Assembly: GCA_900557385.1 (NCBI GenBank)
Contig: USSP01000153.1
Coordinates: 1-5,075 of the forward strand
Reading direction: 5' to 3'
Length of the DNA stretch: 5,075 nt
DNA from: an uncultured Lachnospiraceae bacterium
Lineage (GTDB): Bacteria > Bacillota > Clostridia > Lachnospirales > Lachnospiraceae
Under the pieces are notes generated by a model. It was given only the letters and a program-made list of their open reading frames with translations, was not told the DNA's origin and ran no database searches. The translations under genes were made by a program, and so were the position numbers. Shown here piece after piece: positions 1-5,075 of the stretch. How positions within the stretch are numbered: the stretch's first letter is position 1; every line of letters starts with the position of its first letter.

Positions 1-46
1 ATTCCTATGAAACAAAATGCTCCGCAAGGATGCGCACCTCGCGGAG
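1..46 (-). repeat. Palindromic intergenic repeat, copy A (left edge cut)
   Basis: Positions 2-36 match the reverse complement of 2293-2327 at 33 of 35 bases, so the same element occurs twice in opposite orientation, once before murI and once after apeB. It can fold as a hairpin: CTCCGC (20-25) pairs with GCGGAG (41-46), with further AGG/CCT pairs inside and a loop around ATGCGCA. Compared with the cleaner copy B its right arm has lost one T and changed one T to C. The TTCCTAT at 2-8 corresponds to one arm of the second inverted repeat seen in copy B, so the element probably continues to the left of the window. No coding potential is seen. It is likely a dispersed REP/MITE-like element; the class is inferred. 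Confidence 0.7.
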
Positions 47-80
47 AAGAAGTTTATGCTGCGCATACCGCTTGGGCGCG

Positions 81-109
81 AAAGAGTCGCAAATGACTCT
101 TTATTTTTC
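81..109 (+). terminator. Terminator-like hairpin just upstream of murI
   Basis: AAAGAGTC (81-88) and GACTCTTT (95-102) form a perfect 8-bp stem around a 6-base loop GCAAAT, followed by ATTTTTC. This has the shape of a rho-independent terminator, but the stem has only three G/C pairs, so it is weak. It ends 11 bases before the murI start codon, leaving no room for a murI promoter downstream. It may end an upstream transcript, act as a 5' leader attenuator for murI, or simply be part of the intergenic repeat. I cannot decide between these from the sequence. Confidence 0.4.
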
Positions 110-111
110 AC

Positions 112-115
112 AGGA
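112..115 (+). promoter_or_regulatory. murI ribosome binding site
   Basis: AGGA lies 5 bases before ATG 121. The two other in-frame ATGs (136 and 145) lack a usable site: the AGGAA before 145 directly abuts it, and only a GGA two bases away precedes 136. This favours 121 as the start, although 145 would give the MKIGIFDSG N-terminus common in the family. Confidence 0.55.
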
Positions 116-120
116 TTTTT

Positions 121-924
121 ATGATCAGATTGGATATGCAGGAAATGAAGATCGGAATTTTTGATTCAGGAATTGGCGGGTTGTCTGTACTGTATGAAGC
201 AATGAAGACTTTCCCCACGGAACAATTTATCTACTATGCGGATGAAGTACATGTGCCTTACGGAGAGAAGACCCAGGAAGAGATTCAGGGCTATGTGGAA
301 GCTGTGGTGGAGTTTATGCTGGAGCGGCATGTAAAAGCCATTGTTATCGCCTGTAATACGGCTACCAGCGTATCAGTGAAGGCTTTGCGGGAACGTTACG
401 ATATTCCGATTATCGGCATGGAGCCGGCAGTAAAAAAGGCCATCGACCTTTACGGAGAGAAGCGGGTACTGGTGACTGCAACCCCTATTACCGTGAAGGG
501 TGCGAAGATGAAGCTTTTAGTGGAAAAGGTAGACAAGCATCATCTGGCGGATCTGGTGGCACTTCCGGGACTGGTACGTTTTGCGGAAAAAGAAGAATTT
601 GCTCCCCAGACGGTGTCTGCTTATTTAAAAGAAGCATTAGGAGAACGAAAGTGGGAGGACTATTCTTCTCTGGTGCTGGGGTGTACCCATTTTAATTATT
701 TTAAGGATTCCTTCCGACAGGTTCTGCCGGAGCATGTAAAATTTGTAGATGGAAATGCAGGAACCGTGGCACAGCTTGGACGGAAATTACAGGAGCGTGA
801 TTTGCAGGAGAAGCTTCCCCAGTCGGTGGAATACTTTTTCTCCGGGATACCTTGCAATGAAGTACAGCTCCACCAGATTGACCGGCTGTTGGACAGACTG
901 AAAAAGATGCATGATATTTGTTAG
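121..924 (+). CDS. murI: Glutamate racemase
   Basis: This cofactor-independent cytosolic enzyme interconverts L- and D-glutamate, supplying D-glutamate for the peptidoglycan stem peptide. The 267-residue length is normal. The family motifs are in order: DSGIGG (residues 15-20), ADEVHVPYG (40-48), ACNTAT (77-82) with catalytic Cys78, and LGCTH (186-190) with the second catalytic Cys188 and His190. The two cysteines act as the acid/base pair on opposite faces of the substrate. The 40-48 motif differs from the more common GDxARxPYG form but keeps the Asp and PYG. The start at 121 is chosen for its AGGA; 136 or 145 remain possible and would remove 5 or 8 residues. apeB follows after 49 bp on the same strand, suggesting co-transcription. 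No promoter is convincing in the 120 bases upstream. Confidence in function is high; the exact start is less sure. Confidence 0.96.
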   Translation: MIRLDMQEMKIGIFDSGIGGLSVLYEAMKTFPTEQFIYYADEVHVPYGEKTQEEIQGYVEAVVEFMLERHVKAIVIACNTATSVSVKALRERYDIPIIGMEPAVKKAIDLYGEKRVLVTATPITVKGAKMKLLVEKVDKHHLADLVALPGLVRFAEKEEFAPQTVSAYLKEALGERKWEDYSSLVLGCTHFNYFKDSFRQVLPEHVKFVDGNAGTVAQLGRKLQERDLQEKLPQSVEYFFSGIPCNEVQLHQIDRLLDRLKKMHDIC

Positions 925-973
925 GACTTTAAAGAGAGCAAACAGAATGCGGATATAGAAATGGAGAAAGCAG

Positions 974-2281
974 ATGAATAAAAAATATTTGGAGACATCC
1001 AAAGAACTACTGCAGTTTATTGAAAAATCGCCCACTGCGTTTCACGCCGTGGATACATGTAAAAAACAGTTGGAAAAAGCTGGTTTTCAGGAGCTTAAGG
1101 AGCAGCAGGAGTGGAAGCTGGAACTGGGGGGCAGATATTATGTGACCAGAAATGATTCTGCCTTGATGGCCTTTGTACTGCCTTCCTGTCCCCGGAAGGA
1201 AGAAATGCTGATGATCAAGGGTGTGCATGCGATGGCAGCTCACAGTGACTCGCCCTGCTTTAAGTTAAAGACGAATCCGGAGCAAAAAGCAGAGGACTAT
1301 TATCTGAAGCTGAATGTGGAAAAATATGGTGGAATGATCCTTTCTACCTGGTTGGACAGACCTTTGACCGTTGCAGGCCGTGTAGTGGTGAAGGATAAGA
1401 AAACGGGAGAACTGGAAAACCGGCTGATCCAGTTTGATCAGGATCTCTGCGTAATTCCCAATGTGGCAATTCACATGAATCGGGATATGAACAAAGGCGT
1501 GGAATATAATCCCCAGGTGGATATGCTTCCCTTATTCGCAGATGCAAAGCGGGCAGGAGAACTGGAAAAGCAGATTGCAGAAAAAGCGGGCGTAGAACCT
1601 GCAGAAATTCTGGGAAGTGAACTATATCTGGTGGCAAGGGATCCAGGAACCTTCCTGGGTCTTGGACAGGAATATATCGGCTCTCCCAGACTGGATGATT
1701 TGCAGTGTGTTTTCGCCGGTTTGGCAGCTATCTGCGGAGCAAAACCCTGCGATTATGTCGATTTGCTGGCGGTTTTTGATAACGAGGAAGTGGGAAGCGG
1801 AACCAGACAGGGTGCATGTTCCACCTTCCTGCGGGATACCCTGGAGAGAATTTGTGACAACCTGCAGCTGTCCGGGACAGATTATAAGAGATTGGTTGCG
1901 GGAAGCTTCTTCATCTCTGCGGATAATGCCCATGCGGTACATCCCAACCATCCGGAAAAAGCAGACCCCACCAACCGCCCTCTGCTCAATGGCGGAATTG
2001 TTATCAAGCATCACGGTGGACAGAAATATACTACGGATGCCTGGTCAGAGGCTTATTTTACGGATTTGTGCAGGAAAGTGGATGTGCCGGTACAGCATTA
2101 TCACAACCGTTCCGATATTTTGGGAGGCTCTACGCTGGGAAATCTTTCCACCGCCCAGATTCCGGCACAAACGGTGGACATCGGACTGCCACAGCTTGCC
2201 ATGCATTCTGCTTATGAGACAGCGGGAACGAAGGATACCTGGTATCTGGTGGAAGCTCTGAAAGAATTTTATAAAGCATAA
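974..2281 (+). CDS. apeB: M18 family aminopeptidase (aspartyl/acidic-type)
   Basis: This is a predicted cytosolic di-metal (usually zinc) aminopeptidase that removes N-terminal residues, with acidic residues preferred in well-studied relatives. The 435-residue length is typical of the bacterial apeB group. Expected metal and catalytic residues are all visible by motif: His90 in AAHSDSP, Asp241 in SPRLDDL, Glu271-Glu272 in FDNEEVGS (base plus ligand), Asp317 in SADNAHAVHP, and His411 in MHSAYE. His167 in IPNVAIHMNR matches a conserved active-site histidine. Residues from about 95 to 235 fit the inserted dimerisation/lid domain between the two halves of the catalytic domain. No signal peptide or membrane segment is seen. 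The start is supported by GGAG at 963-966, 7 bases upstream. It lies 49 bp after murI, probably in one operon. The gene ends in tandem stops (TAA, then TAG). Substrate preference is inferred from the family only. Confidence 0.95.
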   Translation: MNKKYLETSKELLQFIEKSPTAFHAVDTCKKQLEKAGFQELKEQQEWKLELGGRYYVTRNDSALMAFVLPSCPRKEEMLMIKGVHAMAAHSDSPCFKLKTNPEQKAEDYYLKLNVEKYGGMILSTWLDRPLTVAGRVVVKDKKTGELENRLIQFDQDLCVIPNVAIHMNRDMNKGVEYNPQVDMLPLFADAKRAGELEKQIAEKAGVEPAEILGSELYLVARDPGTFLGLGQEYIGSPRLDDLQCVFAGLAAICGAKPCDYVDLLAVFDNEEVGSGTRQGACSTFLRDTLERICDNLQLSGTDYKRLVAGSFFISADNAHAVHPNHPEKADPTNRPLLNGGIVIKHHGGQKYTTDAWSEAYFTDLCRKVDVPVQHYHNRSDILGGSTLGNLSTAQIPAQTVDIGLPQLAMHSAYETAGTKDTWYLVEALKEFYKA

Positions 2282-2285
2282 TAGG

Positions 2286-2338
2286 GCAAGGATGCGCATC
2301 CTTGCGGAGCATTTTGGTTGATAGGAAATTCCTATCAA
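2286..2338 (+). repeat. Palindromic intergenic repeat, copy B, with second inverted repeat
   Basis: A perfect 20-bp palindrome spans 2286-2305 (half-site GCAAGGATGC). The right flank GGAGC extends it toward the longer palindrome implied by copy A. After ATTTTGG comes a second inverted repeat, TTGATAGGAA (2318-2327) and TTCCTATCAA (2329-2338), with a single central A. Positions 2293-2327 match copy A in reverse orientation at 33 of 35 bases. The element begins a few bases after the apeB stop and abuts the terminator hairpin of ilvE. The two-palindrome layout conserved between copies suggests one composite dispersed element rather than chance hairpins. Confidence 0.7.
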
Positions 2339-2384
2339 ATAAAAAAATCCGGCAGGTTTTGCATAGGCAAAACCTGCCGGATTT
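2337..2384 (-). terminator. Strong intrinsic terminator of ilvE, possibly bidirectional
   Basis: A perfect 18-bp stem (2345-2362 with 2367-2384) with a 4-base loop (ATAG on the plus strand) begins 11 bases after the ilvE stop codon. Read on the minus strand, the stem ends in TTT and is followed by TTTTATTT, an excellent U-tract. On the plus strand the stem ends in ATTT and is followed by GACTTTT, a poorer tail, so it could also stop apeB transcripts less efficiently. Its place between convergent genes fits a shared terminator. Confidence 0.92.
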
Positions 2385-2395
2385 GACTTTTCCAA

Positions 2396-3421
2396 TTAAA
2401 CAATGGTGTGAATCCAGCCTTCGGGAGCTTCGATACGACCCATCTGGATACCGGTCAGGGTATCATACAACTTCTTCGTGATAGGACCCATATCATTCAT
2501 ACCGCTGGGCATGCAGATTTCTTTACCATGATCTACAATCTTTCCTACAGGAGAGATAACAGCAGCAGTGCCGCACAGACCACATTCAGCGAAATCCTTT
2601 ACTTCTTCGAAAGCAACCGGGCGTTCCTCAACCTCAAGACCCAGATAATCTTTTGCTACAATCATCAGGGAACGACGGGTGATGGAAGGCAGGATGCTGT
2701 TGGACTTCGGTGTTACCACTTTATTATCCTTGGTTACAAACAGGAAGTTTGCACCACCGGTTTCCTCTACATAAGTACGGGTAGCTGCATCCAGATACAT
2801 ATTCTCATCATAACCCTGCTCATGAGCATCTACGATCGCATGTAAGCTCATTGCGTAGTTCAATCCGGCTTTGATGTGTCCGGTACCATGCGGTGCTGCA
2901 CGGTCGAAATCAGATACGCGGATGGTAATAGGCTTAACGCCACCCTTGAAGTAAGGACCAACAGGGGTACAGAACATACGGAACTGGTATTCGGTAGAAG
3001 GTTTTACACCGATAACAGGTCCGATACCGAACATATAAGGACGAACATAAAGAGTTGCACCGGAACCATAAGGCGGTACGTAGGCGGCATTGGAAGAAAC
3101 GACTTCATCCAGAGCCTTCATGAACATACCATCCGGTAATACGGGCATTTCCAGTCTCTTACAGGAATCTGCCATACGGCTTGCATTTAAGTCAGGACGG
3201 AACGTTACGATGTGACCATCCTCGGTGGTGTAGGCCTTCAGACCCTCGAAACAGGTCTGCGCATACTGCAACACGCCTGCACATTCGTTCATGACAATAT
3301 TGGAATCGGAGACAAGTGAACCATCGTCCCATGCTCCGTCTTTGTAATTGGCTACAAAACGTTTGTCTGTCTGATGATAACCGAAATTCAGGTTACCCCA
3401 GTCAATATCTTTTTTCTCCAT
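2396..3421 (-). CDS. ilvE: Branched-chain amino acid aminotransferase
   Basis: This PLP-dependent fold-type IV transaminase moves the amino group between leucine, isoleucine or valine and 2-oxoglutarate. It is the last step of branched-chain amino acid synthesis and the first of their breakdown, in the cytosol. The 341 residues fit the type II bacterial BCAT group. Visible motifs: FEGLKAY (58-64), FRPDLNASRM (74-83), GHIKAGLNYA (181-190) with Lys184 as the expected PLP Schiff-base lysine, YVEETGGANF (217-226) with Glu220 expected to contact the PLP ring nitrogen, and CGTAAVISPV (283-292) for phosphate binding. A CGLC pair (Cys280, Cys283) sits just before GTAA, not where the mammalian redox CxxC lies. 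The start has an AAGGAGG site 7 bases upstream and a near-consensus promoter. It is monocistronic: a terminator follows directly, and the divergent neighbour lies 131 bp upstream. Keto-acid preference cannot be read from sequence alone. Confidence 0.97.
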   Translation of the reverse strand: MEKKDIDWGNLNFGYHQTDKRFVANYKDGAWDDGSLVSDSNIVMNECAGVLQYAQTCFEGLKAYTTEDGHIVTFRPDLNASRMADSCKRLEMPVLPDGMFMKALDEVVSSNAAYVPPYGSGATLYVRPYMFGIGPVIGVKPSTEYQFRMFCTPVGPYFKGGVKPITIRVSDFDRAAPHGTGHIKAGLNYAMSLHAIVDAHEQGYDENMYLDAATRTYVEETGGANFLFVTKDNKVVTPKSNSILPSITRRSLMIVAKDYLGLEVEERPVAFEEVKDFAECGLCGTAAVISPVGKIVDHGKEICMPSGMNDMGPITKKLYDTLTGIQMGRIEAPEGWIHTIV

Positions 3422-3428
3422 ATTAAAT

Positions 3429-3435
3429 CCTCCTT
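3429..3435 (-). promoter_or_regulatory. ilvE ribosome binding site (full-consensus)
   Basis: On the minus strand AAGGAGG lies 7 bases before the ATG, an essentially perfect Shine-Dalgarno. With the promoter it predicts strong expression. Its first two bases are shared with one arm of the inverted repeat at 3434-3450. Confidence 0.9.
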
Positions 3436-3450
3436 GGTTCTTTTAACCAA
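3434..3450 (-). repeat. Small inverted repeat touching the ilvE ribosome binding site
   Basis: TTGGTT (3434-3439) and AACCAA (3445-3450) are perfect 6-bp arms with a 5-base spacer. In the ilvE leader mRNA this is a small hairpin directly abutting, and sharing two bases with, the Shine-Dalgarno. It could be an operator half-site pair or a weak leader hairpin; it could also be chance. Confidence 0.4.
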
Positions 3451-3463
3451 TTTTTATCAAATT
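3449..3463 (-). promoter_or_regulatory. CodY-like box over the ilvE transcription start
   Basis: The minus-strand 15-mer AATTTGATAAAAATT matches the CodY consensus AATTTTCWGAAAATT at 12 of 15 positions, with mismatches at 6, 7 and 9. It begins 2 bases downstream of the predicted -10, so it covers the expected start point, a position that would allow repression. CodY controls branched-chain amino acid genes in many Firmicutes. The region is AT-rich, so a chance match is possible, and the organism's CodY is not shown here. Confidence 0.4.
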
Positions 3464-3465
3464 CT

Positions 3466-3494
3466 ATTGTATTGCTCCTATTCTTGTGAGTCAA
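3466..3494 (-). promoter_or_regulatory. ilvE promoter, vegetative sigma factor type
   Basis: On the minus strand TTGACT (-35, at 3489-3494; 5/6 match) and TACAAT (-10, at 3466-3471; 5/6 match) are separated by exactly 17 bases. The start of transcription is expected near 3459, giving a leader of about 38 bases before the ilvE ATG. Confidence 0.82.
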
Positions 3495-3552
3495 GTGCAA
3501 CTTCCGTGGTTTTGCATAAAATAAAGAAAGAAAAAGAAACGCAGGAACGAAA

Positions 3553-5075
3553 ATGGATCTGTATACACCATCTTCCCAAAAGATTGAAAACATGTTAAGG
3601 TTGAGTCTTTCTCTGGAAGAAACCCAGAGGGAAAGGGCAGCAGAACTGGAGGTCGGATTTGATCAAAGCACAAGTACCTGGGAACTGATCGTAAAATATA
3701 ACGGAAATCTTCTCCGGTATGAACAGGAGGGGCTAAAAGTGGAACTCCTGATTGCCGGATATGCTATTGTGACAATTCGGGAAAATCTGATTCGTGATTT
3801 TGTAGGAAAGCCGGAAGTCGAATATGTAGAGATGCCGAAACGGTTGTTTTATTCTGTGGCAGAAGGAAAAGCGTTTTCCTGTTTTAACAGTTCGGCAACG
3901 GTGAGAGGTTTAAGCGGGAAGGGAGTTCTTGTGGCAGTTGTTGATTCCGGAATCGATTATCGAAGCAATGCGTTCCGGAAAGCGGATGGAAGCACCCGTA
4001 TCCGTTTCCTCTGGGATCAATCCCTACAGCCGGGAGAAGAAGGGCAGCCGCCGGAGGGCTTCTTACAGGGAGTGGAATATAGTGAAGAGCAGATCAACGA
4101 AGCTCTTTCCCAAGATGTTCCCCTTCCCACAGTGGATATTACGGGACACGGAACGGCAGTGACTGCCATCGCGGCTGGAAAGGATGAGGCACAGGCGCTG
4201 GTGGGTGGAGCAGCGGAAAGTGAACTTTTGATTGTGAAGCTGGGAAATGCGGATAAGCTTTCTTTTCCCCGGACAACGGAATTGATGCGTGCAGTTACAT
4301 ATGCGGTAAAAAAAGCCATGGAATTAAATATGCCAATGGCATTGAATTTAAGTTTTGGAAATACTTATGGCGCTCATGACGGAACCTCCATATTGGAACG
4401 CTTTCTGGACAACGCTGCGGAGATGGGAAGAACGGTAATCTGTGTAGGCAGCGGCAATGAAGGGGCGGCTGCAGGACATACCGCAGGAGTGTTACAGGAA
4501 GATAGAACAACGCAGGTGGAACTGGCAGTGGGTAATTACCAGCCATCCTTTGGCGTACAGCTTTGGAAAAATTATGTAGATACGATGGAACTTTATCTGG
4601 TGTCGCCGGGGGGTGAGAGACGACAAATCTCTCTTACAATTCCTGGAAAACAGCAATTTGTAATGGAACGGACAGAGATTCTGCTTTATATCGGAGAGCC
4701 CAGTCCGTACTCTGTGAATCAGGAACTTTATTTTGAGATCCTTCCTAAAGAGGCAAACTATGTCAGAACCGGAGTCTGGCGTTTTGAAATGAGGGGGGTG
4801 GAGATTGTCAGTGGCAATTTTCTCTATTATCTGCCCAGTGAGCAGGTGCTAAGCGGGGACACAAGATTTTATGCGCCGGTGCCTCTGACTACGCTGACGA
4901 TTCCCTCCACAGCATCCAAGGTGATTACGGTAGGTGCTTATAACAGCGTGTATGATGGTTATGCGGATTTTTCAGGCAGAGGTTATCCGGACGAGGGTAT
5001 ATTGAATGGGAGCCGGGACGGGATCTCTTTTTATGAAGCCGGGCAGACCGTGAAGCCGGATCTGGAGGCGCCGAT
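3553..5075 (+). CDS. Csp-like subtilisin-family (S8) serine protease, 3' end cut by window
   Basis: The frame is open for 507 codons to the right edge with no stop. An AGGA at 3543-3546 sits 6 bases before the ATG; an in-frame TAA at 3517 limits any extension. Residues about 30-100 look like a propeptide (from WELIVKYNGNLLRYEQEG to YVEMPKRLFYSV). The catalytic domain follows: Asp131 in VAVVDSGIDY, His199 in DITGHGTAVTAIAAG, MALNLSFG (262-269), and oxyanion Asn302 in GSGNEG. About 125 residues (321-445), rich in predicted strands, then interrupt the fold before TASKVITVGAYN (453-464) and DFSGRG (472-477). This matches the jelly-roll insertion of clostridial Csp germination proteases, which process the cortex hydrolase SleC. 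The window ends at KPDLEAP, shortly before the expected GTS catalytic serine. No signal peptide is seen, suggesting cytoplasmic or forespore action. Germination versus another role is unresolved; S8 membership is near certain. Confidence 0.93.
   Translation, partial: MDLYTPSSQKIENMLRLSLSLEETQRERAAELEVGFDQSTSTWELIVKYNGNLLRYEQEGLKVELLIAGYAIVTIRENLIRDFVGKPEVEYVEMPKRLFYSVAEGKAFSCFNSSATVRGLSGKGVLVAVVDSGIDYRSNAFRKADGSTRIRFLWDQSLQPGEEGQPPEGFLQGVEYSEEQINEALSQDVPLPTVDITGHGTAVTAIAAGKDEAQALVGGAAESELLIVKLGNADKLSFPRTTELMRAVTYAVKKAMELNMPMALNLSFGNTYGAHDGTSILERFLDNAAEMGRTVICVGSGNEGAAAGHTAGVLQEDRTTQVELAVGNYQPSFGVQLWKNYVDTMELYLVSPGGERRQISLTIPGKQQFVMERTEILLYIGEPSPYSVNQELYFEILPKEANYVRTGVWRFEMRGVEIVSGNFLYYLPSEQVLSGDTRFYAPVPLTTLTIPSTASKVITVGAYNSVYDGYADFSGRGYPDEGILNGSRDGISFYEAGQTVKPDLEAP

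Noticed and set aside
47..80. A vegetative promoter for murI upstream of the hairpin
   Set aside because: No -35/-10 pair with acceptable spacing could be found; the promoter may lie left of the window.
1617..2261. A 214-codon open frame on the plus strand inside apeB
   Set aside because: It is fully overlapped in another frame by apeB, whose metal-site motifs are all intact; its translation is rich in Trp, Arg and Ile with no recognisable domain.
787..2395. Several minus-strand open frames opposite murI and apeB (787-1035, 1007-1243, 1265-1474, 1344-1637, 1622-2014, 2045-2395)
   Set aside because: All lie antisense to well-supported genes or run through the repeat and terminator, and show no domain.
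2408..3139. Plus-strand open frames opposite ilvE (2408-2845, 2876-3139)
   Set aside because: Antisense shadows of a complete, motif-supported gene.
3515..3522. CATAAAAT as a sporulation sigma-E-like -10 for the protease
   Set aside because: It resembles the -10 of sigma-E promoters and csp genes are sporulation-controlled in some clostridia, but no matching -35 is found at a proper distance and the region is A/T-rich.
3374..3673. Short open frames across the ilvE-protease gap (3374-3598 plus, 3491-3673 minus)
   Set aside because: They overlap the ilvE promoter and the start of the protease in conflicting frames, and their translations are low-complexity.
3929..4546. Open frames inside the protease gene (3929-4162 plus; 4017-4319 and 4295-4546 minus)
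   Set aside because: The S8 frame spans the whole region without a stop and contains the Asp and His catalytic motifs.

Overview
The window looks like chromosomal DNA from a low-to-mid GC, endospore-lineage Firmicute, most likely a Clostridia member of the Lachnospiraceae type. This is inferred from AGGA/AGGAGG ribosome binding sites, the sequence style of the glutamate racemase (YYADEVHVPYG motif), an apeB-type M18 aminopeptidase, a bacterial type II branched-chain aminotransferase, and a Csp-like subtilase with an inserted domain. No taxonomic marker such as rRNA is present.

Layout. Positions 1-120 are non-coding: one copy of a palindromic intergenic repeat (1-46), then a small terminator-like hairpin (81-102) just before the first gene. 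Positions 121-2281 hold two plus-strand genes 49 bp apart, probably one transcription unit: glutamate racemase (murI) and an M18 metallo-aminopeptidase (apeB). Positions 2282-2395 carry a second copy of the repeat in opposite orientation, an extra 10-bp-arm inverted repeat, and an 18-bp-stem hairpin that terminates the converging gene. Positions 2396-3421 (minus strand) encode the branched-chain amino acid aminotransferase (ilvE), with a well-formed TTGACT-17-TACAAT promoter, an AAGGAGG ribosome binding site and a CodY-like box over the expected transcription start. From 3553 to the right edge runs a plus-strand subtilisin-family (S8) protease resembling the Csp proteases of clostridia. The window ends just before its expected catalytic serine. 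It reads open for 507 codons.

How the genes fit together. MurI makes D-glutamate for peptidoglycan, ApeB trims N-terminal acidic residues from peptides in the cytosol, and IlvE interconverts branched-chain amino acids and their keto acids. These are general metabolic roles, not an obvious pathway. The S8 protease is divergently transcribed from ilvE and may belong to spore germination or cell-surface/forespore proteolysis. No mobile element, CRISPR array, RNA gene or evident novel multi-gene system was seen. The most unusual structures are the paired inverted palindromic repeats bracketing murI-apeB, the overlapping control sites before ilvE, and the Csp-like protease whose active-site completeness cannot be judged here.
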